NCBI GenBank assembly: GCA_025738555.1
Contig: JAOVFP010000005.1
Location: 1,302,001 to 1,366,000 of the forward strand
From: Cyathus striatus
Lineage: Eukaryota; Basidiomycota; Agaricomycetes; Agaricales; Nidulariaceae
DNA length: 64,000 bases
Direction of reading: 5' to 3'
The position numbers and the translations under genes were made by a program. The notes under the pieces are model-generated. The model searched no databases. It was not told where the DNA came from and saw only the letters and a list, made by a program, of their open reading frames with translations. Below are positions 23,979 through 36,320 of this stretch, one piece after another (positions within the stretch are counted from its first letter, which is position 1; the number at the start of each line of letters is the position of its first letter).

Positions 23979-26295
23979 ATGGCTACTGCGCTCGAACACT
24001 CCACTTCGAATATGAACGAGAAACAGTTTACATTGTCCACTCAAGGGGATCAATCTCCGAGCCCAAACGAACATTCAGGATTTCAGAAAACATTATCTCC
24101 ACGAATGAACTCGTTTGGTTCCTCATCAAGTGGATCCAGTGACTCTTCGGATACTATGGACACAGAAGAGATCATACCTCCTACCCATAAACACCGTACA
24201 TTAATCCTTTGTTTTGATGGAACTGGCATGTTAAAATCGCTTTTATTGCTGACCAAAAGCTCATAATATTATCCCAGGCGACCAGTTCGATGAAGATGTG
24301 GGTTTTATTTACTATCGCCAATTTGCGTACCCAATTTAACACACTTTCTATCACCTAGAATTCTAACATTGTTAATTTTTTCTCAATGCTGAAGAAAGAT
24401 GACTCGAAGCAACAGCTCGTATACTACCAGGTAATAGCTACATCTTCTCCATGCTTCTTCAGCATGTGGTTCATCTTCTCTTCCGCTGGCTTCTAGGCAG
24501 GAATTGGAACATACACGATACCACAGATAGCCAAGCCGATGATGGCGAAGTTTCAGAAAGCCCTGGATAGCATGGTCGGAATCCATCTAAACGCCCATGT
24601 CATGAGTGAGCTTCATTTCATCATTACATTTTGCTTGGAGAGCGGCGAAATGAACTTAATTAATCTTAGGTGGCTATGAGTTCCTTATGCAGAACTGTAA
24701 GTGCCCTCGAGATCTATATTTTTCTTTGAGGTTCACTGATTGAACTTTATAAACAACTCTAAAGATGATGCTGGGGATAAGATTTGCCTCTTTGGTACGT
24801 AGATGTGTTTACTTGAGCTTTCCTCTCCACTGATTGTCCGATCTCCGCCCTTAGGATTCTCTCGTGGTGCATGTATGCTTGAAATCATCAAAGTTAGTAC
24901 AACGATGATACTTACGCTCTCGTAGATACTGCCAGAGCTTTGGCTGGAATGTATGTGACCTCTACAACAAGGCTGAGTTGTGCTAATCGTATTGACGGTA
25001 TTTCGACGCCTATAGGATCCATAAGGTAATTCTTCTTACGAATCTCCTATCTTTACTAATATCCTGATTAAAATGTATAGATTGGGCTCCTCCCGAAATG
25101 TAATCATCAACAAGTACCATTTGCATACAAGATGTATTCTCGCGAAGACGAACTTGGTTGGCGCCAAAGTTCCGCCTTTAAGAAGGCATTCTCAATTGAT
25201 GTAGATATTGAGCTACTGGCCGTATGGTAAGCTTCCTTACCCGAGTCACTTTCCTTCTTGATACGCTATTCTCGAGATCTCATTATTCATCATATATTCC
25301 AGGGACACAGTCGGATCTGTGGGCGTTATTCCTAAGCGTCTTCCATTCACTACCTTCAATACCCATGTCAAACATTTTCGACATGCTCTAGCTCTGGATG
25401 AGCACCGCGTTCGATTCACCCCGAATTTTTTTAACCGCCCTACACCAATGGAGTTGGAACATGGTCTTAAGTGGGGGGAGTTTCATAAAGCCACAGCGAA
25501 CAAGCCGGGCCAGCGACGAAAGACAATGAGAGACCTAGAAAAGCAGTATTCCCAGGGCGGTGAACACTTGACCGACGTTGAAGAAGTATGGTTCGCGGGT
25601 TGTCATTGCGGTTAGACCATTTCACCATAATGAATTAACCTCTTATAGTAACTTTGACAAATGTAGATGTCGGTGGAGGCGCGGTACGAAATGAAATTCG
25701 AAATAACCTTGCGCGAATTTCCCTCCGCTGGATAGTACGCGAATGTTTCAGGTTGAAGATCGGCATCCTCTTTCACAAGGGTATGTTCAAGCTTATCGGA
25801 ATGGACCCAGATACTGTATACCCCCACGTCAAACATCGTCCTCCTCCGGTTACTTCTTTCTCTAGTGCTAGACCAGAGATGTATAGGGGAGTACCTTCCC
25901 TTGGAACAAATAGGAAACCCACGGAAGTGACGGACTTCGTGAACGAAGAAGAGGAAGACTTGGCCGATGCGATGAGTCCTATAAATGATATGCTCAAGAC
26001 CTCTAAGATTTGGTGGGTTCTTGAATATATCCCGCAAAGTATACGATTCCAGAAAGATGACGACTCCTGGATTCGAAAGCTTTCGTAAGATTGGATTCTT
26101 CTAAGTTCTATCCTATACTAATTTTAGTCCAGCGTTAACCGTGGACGCGGTCGAGTCATCCCTAAACAGAAGTCTGAAGGTATTAAGATACATCGAACTG
26201 TCAAGCTTCGACAAGAAATTGATCTGGAGGATGGAATGGGGTATGTTCCAAAGGCGAAGTTGATCCCTAATGTAAACATTACTTGGGTTGACTGA
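23979..26295 (+). CDS. DUF2235 (Tle1-like) alpha/beta hydrolase
   Basis: This encodes a DUF2235 protein, the family related to the Tle1 phospholipase catalytic domain. In order: a Ser-rich, low-complexity N-terminus of about 70 residues; the start of the fold, HRTLILCFDGTGD; NSNIVNFFSMLKKDD; QLVYYQAGIGTYT; the nucleophile elbow GFSRGAYTARALAGM, with the Gly-x-Ser-x-Gly Ser split across introns near 24.85-24.95 kb; LLAVWDTVGSVG with the likely catalytic Asp; and WFAGCH...DVGGG near 25.6 kb with the likely His. The last exon, ending VNITWVD at 26295, follows an intron after 26.09 kb. At least ten exons are needed; most junctions are GT-AG. The first donor appears to be GC (24,226), giving exact joining of FDGTG to DQFDED. 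No signal peptide is present. Fungal members are uncharacterised; lipid hydrolysis is inferred from the family. Confidence 0.85.
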
Positions 26296-26781
26296 TACAT
26301 TGTATTAATATAACAAAAAGTTCCTGTCAGTGGCCTCCGTACCTTTTGGTTGCCTTTCACTAGTGAATCGGTGACAACCATTCGTCAATTCCACTGTGGG
26401 TGTTATAATTAATATTCATGTGTGGCGTAAAAAGTGATCCCCAAGACTTGGCGCTTGCCCCCCGACCTCCCGCATGTCGGTGTTCAACTTCTGTTTCAAT
26501 GACGGTGACGGCACTTCCTGAAGACAAATGAGTCGCGGGCCGTAACCGCCATCGGGGGACCGAATATTGTAACTCACGTGCGCTTCTTCAGGCCACATGT
26601 GATACTTCGTAACTAAGTGGGCACAGCGAGCAGACAGTTGACCGTTTCTTGAAGACATTCAGCACCACATGGACACACGACGCACGATCCGCTTCTCGCC
26701 TCAGGGACCACAAATTCCTGAAAGCTATAAAGTTCAGAGTTTGGAAGCTTGAAAAAGTTAGAATCATCCCTGTCGGACGAA
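26296..26781. other. Spacer with probable GH28 promoter
   Basis: No gene is recognised. A CTATAAAG box at 26725-26732 lies about 50 bases before the GH28 start codon. Confidence 0.45.
26725..26732 (+). promoter_or_regulatory. Putative TATA box of the GH28 gene
   Basis: CTATAAAG stands about 50 bases upstream of the ATG at 26782, which also begins a signal peptide. Positional inference. Confidence 0.4.
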
Positions 26782-28959
26782 ATGGGCATCATCACCACCT
26801 GTGTTATTTTCGCTTCCATTTACGGTGCTCGGGCATGGAATACTTTTGTGGTTCCTCATTCTAGTGGACAGGATGATACACCATCTCTTCTATCTGCGCT
26901 TCCCAGCCACTCCAACAACACGACGATATTGTTTCAAAAAGGAACTACGTACAATATCTTTACGCCTATCAAGTTCCCCACCTTAAACAACGTCGAAATT
27001 CGGGTCGAGGGAAATCTGACATATCCTTCAGATATTGCTACGGTTCAAGGTAAGAAGTGCTTTCAAACGTTGTTGTTCGCATATTGACCTTTAGCGAGCA
27101 GCAATTGTTGGCGCGTCTGTAAGTGGATTGTTAATAGCGTCAGCTATTAATGTACTCAATTACCGATTTTGCGTATGTAGGATTTCCCCGGCTCGTGGTA
27201 AGTATACTCTGTTTTCACCCCCCTCTTTAAACTTTCAACACATATTGACTGGACAAGGTTCACGTTCACCGGAGGCAACAATGTAACCCTTCGTGGTTCA
27301 ACTGACTCGAAGTGGGGCTGGATAGATGGTCACGGACAGGCTGTACGTTGCGTTCGTCTCGTCTTACAGTCTTGTATCTCATGAACTTTACAGTGGTGGG
27401 ATACCGTGCAACAAACAAACCGCCCGCACGGAATTGCATTCAGCAAGATCTCGAATGGCGTTATCAGGGACATGAAAATTTGGAAGCCTGTCGCTTGGAA
27501 CTTTGCGACCAGCGGATCCTCTAATCTTCATGCGTTTAATAACAAGATTGTAGCCATCTCGGACACCGGCGTAAGTGTACTACAGATATTGATACTATTG
27601 CTTTTATACTAACGATTATTGCAGTCGTTTCCGTTCAACACGTACGTTCATAACATTTCTTTCAGTTATTAGAGAACTAGAAGCCCATACTTGGAATTTT
27701 ATAGAGATGGTACGCAAAGCCTGTGTTTCTCTGTAATGTGATGTTGATGTTGATTATGTATTCACAGGATTCTCTGCTGGTGGCACAAATATGCTCTTTG
27801 AGAACAACCATATCATAAACGGAGACGATTGCATTACCGTTGGAAATGGAGCAAAAAATATTCAATTCAGGTATATCTACTCTCTTCCCTCTACCCCTAC
27901 ATTTTGTCATTGATGATGCGTGTCACAGAAACACATACTGCGAAGGTGGGCATGGTTTATCCATCGGCTCTTTAGGCAAGGGAGGGCAGGTTTCAGATGT
28001 GCAGAACGTATTGTACGTTTTATCCGATTATCTACCGAGGTTAAAGCTGACAGAGGTAGAATCGAAAATGTGTTCATGAACAATACACTTTATGCTGCAC
28101 GGTTTAAGAGCTGGACTGGAGGAAATGGATTGGCTCGCAAGTGAGTTTATATTCCTGGTTGCAGAGTCGTTTCAACAATATATGTTAATAATCGTAATAG
28201 CATTACATGGAAGAATATCGGGTTCCTAAACGTTCCATTCCCTGTAAGTTCCTCATCGTTTACACAGAATCTAAAATACTTAATATTGACCACAGATTTA
28301 TGTCACGCAAAAGTGAGTACAGTATCACTTAGTGGAATACAAAATTGGACACTGATCAACTTGGAAAACGATTAGCTACTGGGACCAAGGGGTGAGCGAC
28401 AATTTTATATAGTTCCAATTTATATTCGTTTAACACTCTAGATCCAGGTTGGCCCTAAGCCTAACTCTACTAGCACAAACAACACTCACATTGAAGACTT
28501 CGTGTTCCAGAACTTTGCTGGTGTCATCCGCGAGTTCGTATTATCATTTGTCTCTCTATCAAACAGGTCTGTTAATCTATTTTTGGTTTTCAGCACTCCT
28601 TACGTGGAAGGCTCCTGTGTTACTGACCCATGCTGGTACGCTGTACCTGGAGCGACCGGTAAAGAAGTGGCTATCTTCGATCTGTACCCGGATACAGGTA
28701 CGGAATACCTTTTTTTGTGCCCTAGAACTCTGACGTTTACATAAATTGAAGCTTCGAACATCTTAGCGAAGAATATCCTTGCAACAACTCAAACGAAATC
28801 TCCTGTGAGGGTCATGTGTGATCCCGATACGGTACATCCATTTTTCAATATGCAACCGGATATGTTTGGCTAACCTTTTAAAACTAGATTTCTACAGATG
28901 TCGGATTCAAATGCTGGGATGGACTTTACATTCCGACTAGGGCAGGGTTAGGATTATAA
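26782..28959 (+). CDS. Secreted glycoside hydrolase family 28 (polygalacturonase-like)
   Basis: A many-exon GH28 gene, encoding a parallel beta-helix enzyme that hydrolyses pectic polysaccharides outside the cell. The start at 26782 begins a signal peptide (MGIITTCVIFASIYGARA) and follows a TATA box; an ATG at 26749 is in frame but lacks signal-peptide character. Catalytic motifs appear in the family order: PFNTDGF near 27.64-27.77 kb, NGDDCITVGNG near 27.82 kb, GGHGLSIGSLG near 27.95 kb and ARFKSWTG near 28.1 kb. The last replaces the usual RIK with RFK. The C-terminal part includes SCVTDPCWYAVPGATGKE and ends TRAGLGL. The long TFTGGNNVTLRGSTDSKWGWIDGHGQAWWD segment (split here across exons) and overall layout favour an exo-acting polygalacturonase or rhamnogalacturonase over an endo-enzyme. 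All conserved Asp residues are present and joins I checked keep frame. It converges with the next gene. Confidence 0.88.
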
Positions 28960-29163
28960 TATTTAACATTACTTATGTATCTACTAAGTTAATTACATAA
29001 TGATTATAAAACTCGTATCAAAGTCACGTGAACATGTTACCTGCGTGTGAAACTGATTTCAAATTCACGGTTCAAACTTGCGTTCCCGGTTCCCCAGCTT
29101 TATGACAGGAATCTCTCTTCTTGAACTATGTTACTGTAGCTATACAAATGAAGTCGGAAGATT

Positions 29164-29542
29164 CTATCTCAGTGGTACGGCTGTCGTCTCTGAATGACTG
29201 AAAGTACGCTTCCCCGTTCGAATGATCCTCAGCCTCGAATTGCAATTGGGATCTGGGCAGGCGATCTCTGCATCAGTCGACATCCAGTCGTTCTGGTGAG
29301 TTACTCTCTGTTTCGCTGCTAGTAGTGGCAACACAGAGGCTACTGGGAATTAGACTAGACAAATCAAGATAAAAAGGGTCCTTACCAAGGGAGTATATGG
29401 ATATACCTTGTCCCTCGGGAAGATACAACATCTCACCACGCAGCTCGAAGTAATCCCCTTCCTTTGCACCACATAATATTCTTTCTCCTGTTGGGCAGAC
29501 TACTTCTACCCGGAGGTCATAAAGCTCGAATGTGTCGTCCAT
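29164..29542 (-). CDS. TIGR04076 family protein
   Basis: Two exons, 29542-29386 and 29342-29164, are joined by a 43-nt GT-AG intron into a clean 111-residue frame. The first exon reads LRVEVVCPTGERILCGAKEG, then GEMLYLPEGQGISIYSL, the conserved core of TIGR04076. The second exon gives LPLLAAKQR and an ending with IACPDPNCNSRLRI, whose CPDPNC adds to the cysteines of the first exon. No biochemical function is established for the family, which is also found in bacteria. There is no signal peptide. The gene's stop lies about 200 bases from the stop of the GH28 gene on the opposite strand. The protein looks complete. Confidence 0.85.
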
Positions 29543-30033
29543 GAGTCACTCAGGGGAGCGCAGTTGTCGTTGGGAAGATAGTTCGGGAAGGTTGAGACCC
29601 AGAAGCATCTTCGAAGCGAACACGTGGTAACAGTACGTCTCCCAAGAATATCACTGTGCGACCTTTACGGCATGCATATGCATTATCGTCGTATCTAGGT
29701 AGACTTAGACCATAAGCTCTCTATGCTAAGTAGCTCTACGCTACCTACGCCGAGAGTCATATGATTGTGCGTATCACCTCATGCGTAATTCTATAGTAAG
29801 GCGCTGCCAGGAAAACTATTTGTCGGGATGTAATTTTAGGACATTCTTTCAAGGATGACGTGCGTGTTAGAAGAAGCTGCTTCTCACGAGAAAACCTACC
29901 AATCCTATTACATCCATCAAAGGACTACTTTGGGGAGCAAGATTCCCGGGTCGCTGTCATGCCTTTCTCCTCCCACCACGACCTTCACGACCTCTCTGAA
30001 CGCTTCTCCCCGGCGACAAGATGAAGGACTCCT
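29543..30033. other. Divergent promoter region
   Basis: Lies between the TIGR04076 start (minus) and the DUF6533 start (plus), so it probably carries both promoters. No other feature is seen. Confidence 0.4.
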
Positions 30034-31264
30034 ATGATATGTACATTAGGAACGGCTTTTCTTGTGCGTACGAGTCGAACCAAGTCCTTTTCGTGGTTAA
30101 TCAGCGCAAGGGTAGTGGGGTCGCTGATTATACTAGCTCTCGAAGCACTGGCATCATTTCAAGATGAGTATCGTCTCATATGGAGGTCAGTTTAACCACT
30201 GTTTCTTTTGCATCACTTTCATATAACACCTTAAAGACAACCGAGGACGCTCGTGACGAGTCTATATCTATTTTCACGGTATTTCGCCTTGCTATCCCAA
30301 AGGTTCGTGACGGACCATATAGTTGAATCCAGTGGCTTGTTTGCGATTCTCTTTATAGCGTAAATTGTTGCCTAGTATTCAGCCTTCTTTCAAATCCCCC
30401 ATATCACAGACGATCTGCAGTGCATGGCTGCATTTTCTCATGATTACAAGTCAGGCAATGTTAACGACTCTAGAAAGTGTTTTGATGCTTAGAGGTGCGC
30501 GGTTACTTGATGTAACCTGTTTGTCACTCACTGACAAATTGCAGTTTATGCTTTGTATCTTCAGAATTTCAAAATAGGGGCGTGGTTGCTCTTTGTCTTC
30601 GTCATCGATCTTGTGATGGCACTACTATTTGGTGTACGTACTCTACCGACTCTTCACTATGACGAAGTTTGCACCGGACACGGAACACCCCCAGAAGTTT
30701 TGTATTTCGGGTACGTTTCTAGACTCTGTTACGTATATTTTAGCTGACTACTGATTTGCTGTAGAGGTTGTGTCATAGCTACGCAGTTGATGCTGTGGGC
30801 AATGACCGTTTTCAAGCGTAATATTGCCATAGGCGGTGTCCCTGTAGTGAGACTTGTCCTCCGTGATGGTGCTTTTGCCTTCGCTTTAGTTTGCAGTTCG
30901 TGTTCTCCTTGGCTGTCAACTTGTCGTTAAAAACTATGACAGCTATTTTTGGCATCTGTATACCCTATTCATTCGTTCAAGACCTTACAGCGCACGTTGT
31001 TTTCCTGTGAGCATGTTTATTGGGTCAGATATATCATCTCTCACGATCTTCCAGTTGGCCTATATCATTGATGTCTATAGCAGTAAGGGTTTAGGATCTT
31101 TTCTTTGCGCTGAACTTGTACTAACAGTTGTCTTCCAAACTTAGACGTGTAGAATAATACTAAATATGTATCGGCTGAAGGTCATTTCACCGTCAATATC
31201 TGCTGAGTTTACATCGTACTTCGAGTTTCCTGCATCAGACATTGTCACTACTACTTTATCATGA
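30034..31264 (+). CDS. DUF6533-type seven-helix membrane protein
   Basis: Plus-strand exons match DUF6533 proteins in order: SARVVGSLIILALEALASFQ followed by DEYRLIWR; TLVTSLYLFSRYFALLSQR after an intron at about 30.19-30.24 kb; ICSAWLHFLMITSQAMLTTL; SVLMLRVYALYLQNFKIGAW across an intron near 30.50-30.54 kb; CTGHGTPPEVLYFG; MLWAMTVFKRNIAIGG with PVVRLVLRDGAFAFALV; and a C-terminal exon TCRIILNMYRLKV ending at 31264. The RVYALY and LRDGAFAFAL blocks are the best family signatures. At least six introns are needed. The start at 30034 keeps an open frame, but the first 30 residues are unconvincing, so an ATG at 30021 with a small intron is possible. Ligand and function are unknown. This is one of three orphan seven-helix genes in the window. 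Confidence 0.72.
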
Positions 31265-32843
31265 CGTGGTAATAGATATCTTCACTGCATTGTTCGTTAG
31301 CCATCGTTTGCAAAGACTTTCTTTCTACAAAATCATGCCTACAAAGCTTCCGAGACTTAAATTGATGATTCACCCACAACGGCACGAGGCGCAACTAGAC
31401 TTCCGTCAACGCCAAGTGTGATAGATACAAAATCTGACAATATTGCAATGATTATTATTACTCTACTCATATGAATAAAAATCAGTTTTAGTCCATCGCC
31501 CATACACTAGGGCGAGTGAGACCCCTTTAACATCATCACCTGCGCAAGGCAAGCTGCAAGTCGGTGATTAATTTCCCCATAATAGTGTCACTGAGGACTT
31601 ATTACTTCAACGGGCTTCAATGAAGTCACCCGAACCCGGAAGTTATTTCAACATAACATATGCTCGTCAGTAAGCCTTCGTCTAGTTTTAGACTTCAAAA
31701 ATGTAATTAAAAAAAATGCTCAATTTCTTCATATACCTTCTGGCATTGACATAGCTTGAAATAATCTGAAAATAAGACAGTTGAATTGATGGTAAGGTAG
31801 GTAAGGTGGGTCAGTCGACAAGGAGTGGGCCCGATGAGGGTGGGGTTGTAACAAGGTATAAATGCGGCCAATTTTTATTACAATAGCAGTTTTGTCTGAA
31901 AAGCCACGAACTTAAAAAGTAATGTAGAATTGGGAACAGACAACGAAGAATGTCAATTTGAAATGGGGCTGTAGGTAAGTATTAGCACATGTGCACAGTG
32001 TACATATGTACGTGTGCTATTTAAGGCGAATGATAAACAGATAAACAAATACTAGCAAGCTGGAGCAATCAACAAACTTCTCACGTTGTCACTAGTCCTA
32101 GTAAGTCATACAGCTTTCTGAACTAACTGACCCGGCATGGACATTCCTTTGAGTTTCAAGCATAGCATAGCATAACGTAAAAGAAATCTATCTTATTTTT
32201 CCTACCAAAAAAGTTCAGCCCAGTAGACTCGTCACTCTAGAGTCTAGACGAGTGCACTTACGTTCGTGACATCGTTGCCATCAAGCACTTATGCACCGCC
32301 GCCGCCCCAAAATGATGCTACAGCATCCGTCTACTATATAGTTCCTATGCTACCTGCAACCGTGCCTATAGCAAACGATTGACTGATTGACGATATTGAG
32401 AGGAGCATACATTCGTTGAACTTTCTACGCGAGAAAATCAGCTACAAACGAAGGAAAGAAGCAGAGAAGCTTTTGTCAGGGTTGCATATATAGATTAATC
32501 GTGAATAGCTATCCCAATGTGTTTTAACTCTCTTTCGTTGGTTCGTTTGACATGTGCAAATCGACTAATACCCTCGTAACGTTGGCCGGAGACCGTGGCT
32601 CAAAATAGCGTCACGACGTTGAACCAAAATAAAAATTCAAGGCGCGATCATATAGGACAAAGCTCAGCACCACTTAAATAGCGTAGGTATTCGAGGTGTT
32701 CATTAGCAGTCTTGCATTCGTTCTTCTTTCTTTCTTTCTGCTTTCTTTCGGACCTGGAGTCTCGACAGTCAACCTAAGCTTGACGTTGTTCTTCGACTTT
32801 AATCCTCGTCAACTTTTATTTGTCCTTTTTGTTGCTAGTCAGC
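31265..32843. other. Intergenic region without recognised genes
   Basis: About 1.6 kb with no supported coding sequence. Minor direct repeats occur, such as AGGTAGGTAAGGTGGGT near 31,796 and AGCATAGCATAGCATA near 32,159. The right end is the promoter of the small secreted protein. Confidence 0.45.
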
Positions 32844-33500
32844 ATGGCCCGCTTTGTCTCTTTCCTCATTTTCGGTCTTTTGTACGTTGTATCCCTCTTC
32901 GAAAGTGTCAATTCAGGTACGTTTGATTTTTCTGAAAAGTATCCAAGCCACTTACTTGAACACAATATACTAATATAGCACCCATTGCTGAGAGGGCCCT
33001 ATTCAGTGCAATTGGAGGTGTCCAATGTAATGCAGCTAGGGCAAAGACTGTAGCAGGTCTTACCGCTACACAATTGGCAGTAGGCAAGTTAGCGAAAGCT
33101 GCTTCAGGGTAAACATATTTTTCCATCTACAACAAGACACGAGTCTAACATCGCATGCACTACAGAGATGCGGCGACAACCTCAGCTGTCACTACAGCGC
33201 AGACTGGACTTAAGAGCGCACAGGCAGGAATCGGGCAGATCGCATTGGCTTTAGTCACTGGCCAAGATCCCCCCGCTTCCGGTCGTCAACAAGTGCAGGA
33301 CGGACTGCAGTCTGCTCAAACAGCCTTGAACAGTATCAACTCGTAAGTCGTTAAGTACACATATCGTAACAATTATGACTGATTTGTCGAATATTTATAG
33401 GACCGACACGAGCGTCACATCGGCGGCGCAGAATGCACTGAGCAGTTTGAATACGACTATTAGTGCTGGAGGTGATGTTGTTTCCGACTGTCCTTCCTAG
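32844..33500 (+). CDS. Small secreted alanine/threonine-rich protein
   Basis: Four exons, 32844-32916, 32979-33108, 33166-33342 and 33401-33500, join in one frame of 159 residues with canonical introns of 57-62 nt. The N-terminus MARFVSFLIFGLLYVV followed by SLFESVNSA is a clear signal peptide with a likely cleavage after the second Ala-containing site. The mature chain is rich in Ala, Thr, Ser, Gln and Gly and predicted helical, with repeated patterns such as TAQTGLKSAQAGIG and GLQSAQTALNSINS. It has two cysteines, QCNAA early and SDCPS at the very end. This resembles mushroom hydrophobic-surface-binding-like or other helical small secreted proteins, but I cannot assign a family. No defect is seen. 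Confidence 0.78.
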
Positions 33501-33702
33501 TTAACAGACCAGATACTCGGTAGGATACATCTCGATTTATTGTTCAAGGACTCGGACCATCAGAATAGTACATAACATAAGTACTGGTTATTCATCGATT
33601 ATCAATGATATTTATGAATACCAAAGAACTACTAAGTGCTAGGTAACAGCTATTCCACTGGTAAGCGTAAGTAAGTTAATCGCTGGAATAGTACAATGAA
33701 TA
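33501..33702. other. Short convergent spacer
   Basis: AT-rich spacer between the stop of the small secreted protein and the stop of the ABC transporter on the other strand. It holds both 3' ends. Confidence 0.4.
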
Positions 33703-36320
33703 TCAAAGATCCTCGAACTGAGCCTTGTACAGATTAGCATATCTCCCGCCTTCAACTTGTATCAGAGACGTGTGTGTTCCCCGTTCGACAATAGCCCCAT
33801 CATTCATACATAAAATGAGATCAGCATACTTCACAAGATTTCCAAATCGATGAGATACAAATATTACTGTCTTCCCCTCCCGGAGCTCTAAAATCTTCTG
33901 CAAGATGTCACGCTCAGCAATCGGATCCAAGGCAGAAGTTGGCTCATCAACTACGATAAGTCGAACATCACTATTGATAATCTTCATGAATGTTCTTGAG
34001 CTGAACCAATGAGCTAACATATGTAAAATACATGCCGTGTGATATCTCACCAGAATAAACGTTGCCTTTCCCCACAAGATATATCGATTTGTTTGCAACT
34101 AGGAGAATTACTGTCTAATTCCTCTACAGCAGTTCTACCAATGGAACCGAACCCGGCACGCTGAACACTATACCCCATCAGACTAGGTGGTTTGATGACA
34201 GCGTCCCATCCAAGCCTGTCGACGAGTTTACGAGCGCCTCCTAAATCCACAGCATTTTCCGACAACACGTCGTTTGTTTGAGCTAGTTCTCGAGCAGTGC
34301 CAGTCAATCCCATGAGCACATTCTCTCGTAAAGATACCGGGTATATTTCTTCATTCTGAGATAGATAAGCGATGGACTTTCGAAACTGTAAGAGATTATA
34401 ATTCTCAAGTGGATGATCATCGATCAATATGGACCCAGTGGATGGGTTGTTTAATCGTGGAATTAATTTGAGAAGCGACGACTTTCCACTGCCGTTAACA
34501 CCGGTGATAACAACCAGCTGCCCAGGGTTAACGTCAAAAGTAGCAGACTTAACTGCTTCAAGGCCAGCACCAAGTATGTCGTTTCCATCATCAATGCTTT
34601 GGTATCGAACACTAACATCCCTATAGAAACGTTAGTTAGGCTATTTCTACATGCCTCAGATAAGAATACCTGAAAGATATTTTCATTCCTTTTGAGGAAC
34701 TGGAGGTTGGGTGCGGATATCGCACCGTTCCGGTGTGGGATGGGTTGACATAGCTGAGTGTGGTATAAAGCGTCTGGGCCCTGACGAAAGTATCCCGTAA
34801 TGGGGCTGGCCCTGTTAGACACTGGGTAACGCTCTGTCTCAGAGCATTCATTCCGTATTGGAAAAGAACCATAGTAGCCAACGAAGAACTTGTAAATCTC
34901 CACGGTAGGGTCGTTGCGTACATAGTCTAATTCAATCATGAGATAATTGATTAGCATAGAACTGATAACGAAACGGTGAACTGTATACCATAGGGTAATC
35001 ATTGATCAGGCCATGAGCCAAGTCCCAGTACCAAGGTCGTGGATAATTCCATGCCAACGCAAATGTATCAGATTTTACTATACCAAGCGACTCGGAAGTG
35101 CGTTTATAATCTTGAAGGTGCTATCAGACCACGATCTATGCGTTCTTTAATAAAGTTGTTATTTACCATGATACATGTGCTCGCTTAATCCGTCTTTTGC
35201 TAATGACTCGCGATAACTTGGATCAAAAACAATGAGATGCAATGCCGAAAGTCGATAAAAGTATGGATTTTTGGTCCAGAATGTGTATCCTTAACTCGAA
35301 TTAGTCATCACCCAAACTTAAAGCAGAAGGCCTACCTGCACCTTCAGTGCCATTGGAAGGACTAATCACCGTCATAATAAGGCAAAATAGGCTTAAACAC
35401 AATAGAATGTACGAGTCCGAGGTCACCTTCTGTGATATGATGTATACCAAGACAAGCAGCTCGAAGAATACCGTAAGCAAGTTTGTTGCTCTTGTACATA
35501 ATTCAGTAAAAATATCGAGACCAGGGGCACCGTCGCTAAACGACCATGAACTGGGAACAGCGCCTTGCAATTTATAATCTGAAATGACATCAGGACACGT
35601 TTACAGGGCAATAGGGATTTAAGTGAATCACCTTGCACGAATGACACATCCGCTGCGAGACTTGCTATGTGAATAAACAGTTAGCTATAAATCTACTTTT
35701 GAACAAGATATTATCAATCAATAATACCTTGCGCAAATCGAGGAAGAAAATGACATCGTAAGTGTCCGCCGAGACATAGCCTATTATCCTCGCTGTTTTA
35801 TATTAGCTAAGGGATGCATTCGATATAAGATGAAATGATTGCTCACCAAAACCGCTGAATCACAGATGATAACAATGCAGATATGATCCACATACATACA
35901 AACAAAAGCAATACAGCCCGATCATGTTCATTAATATCTCTCGAAAATATCAGCTTTTGCAGCTGTGTACACTATAACTTGAGTACGCGCTTCCATGTAG
36001 TATGACGCACCTACCGAACTAAGAATGGCGTGCGAAAAGTAGAGTGATAACGCTGGTGAAATGCTTAGCCAGAGACAACATGCGATATGCAAGGCAAATA
36101 AAGATGGGGCAATGTTTGCCAGCTCCTTTAAGAACCGAAGTGTATAGTGTGCGGGTACTCGACACGAGTAGAGATAATCGACCGTAGAGCGTGAGAATAT
36201 GCTCTCAGGACGTTCGTAAGCAACTTCAAAGATACCCCATTTCAATTTCCGAAGGTTGGATTTCGCGTGAGATCGCTTATCGGCTATTTGTATTCTGCCG
36301 GAAGCCTCGTCTGAAGCCAT
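33703..36320 (-). CDS. ABC half-transporter (ABCB/MsbA type)
   Basis: A multi-exon minus-strand gene with an N-terminal membrane domain and one C-terminal ATPase domain. The start MASDEASGRIQ at 36320 leads into RAPAHYTLRF-like sequence and several hydrophobic segments. The ATPase domain is clear: Walker A GVNGSGKSS near 34.49 kb, a Q-loop region AYLSQNEEIYP, an ABC signature reading ISCGERQRL instead of the usual LSGGQ, an intron at about 34.02-34.07 kb that joins CGERQRLFC to SRTFMK, Walker B VRLIVVDEPTSALD, and the H-loop FVSHRFGNLVKYADLI. It ends QFEDL at 33703. Half-transporters of this type work as dimers; the substrate cannot be inferred. Exons in the 34.7-35.9 kb membrane domain are short and I have not fixed each border. 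The signature change is unusual but also occurs in active exporters. Confidence 0.78.
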
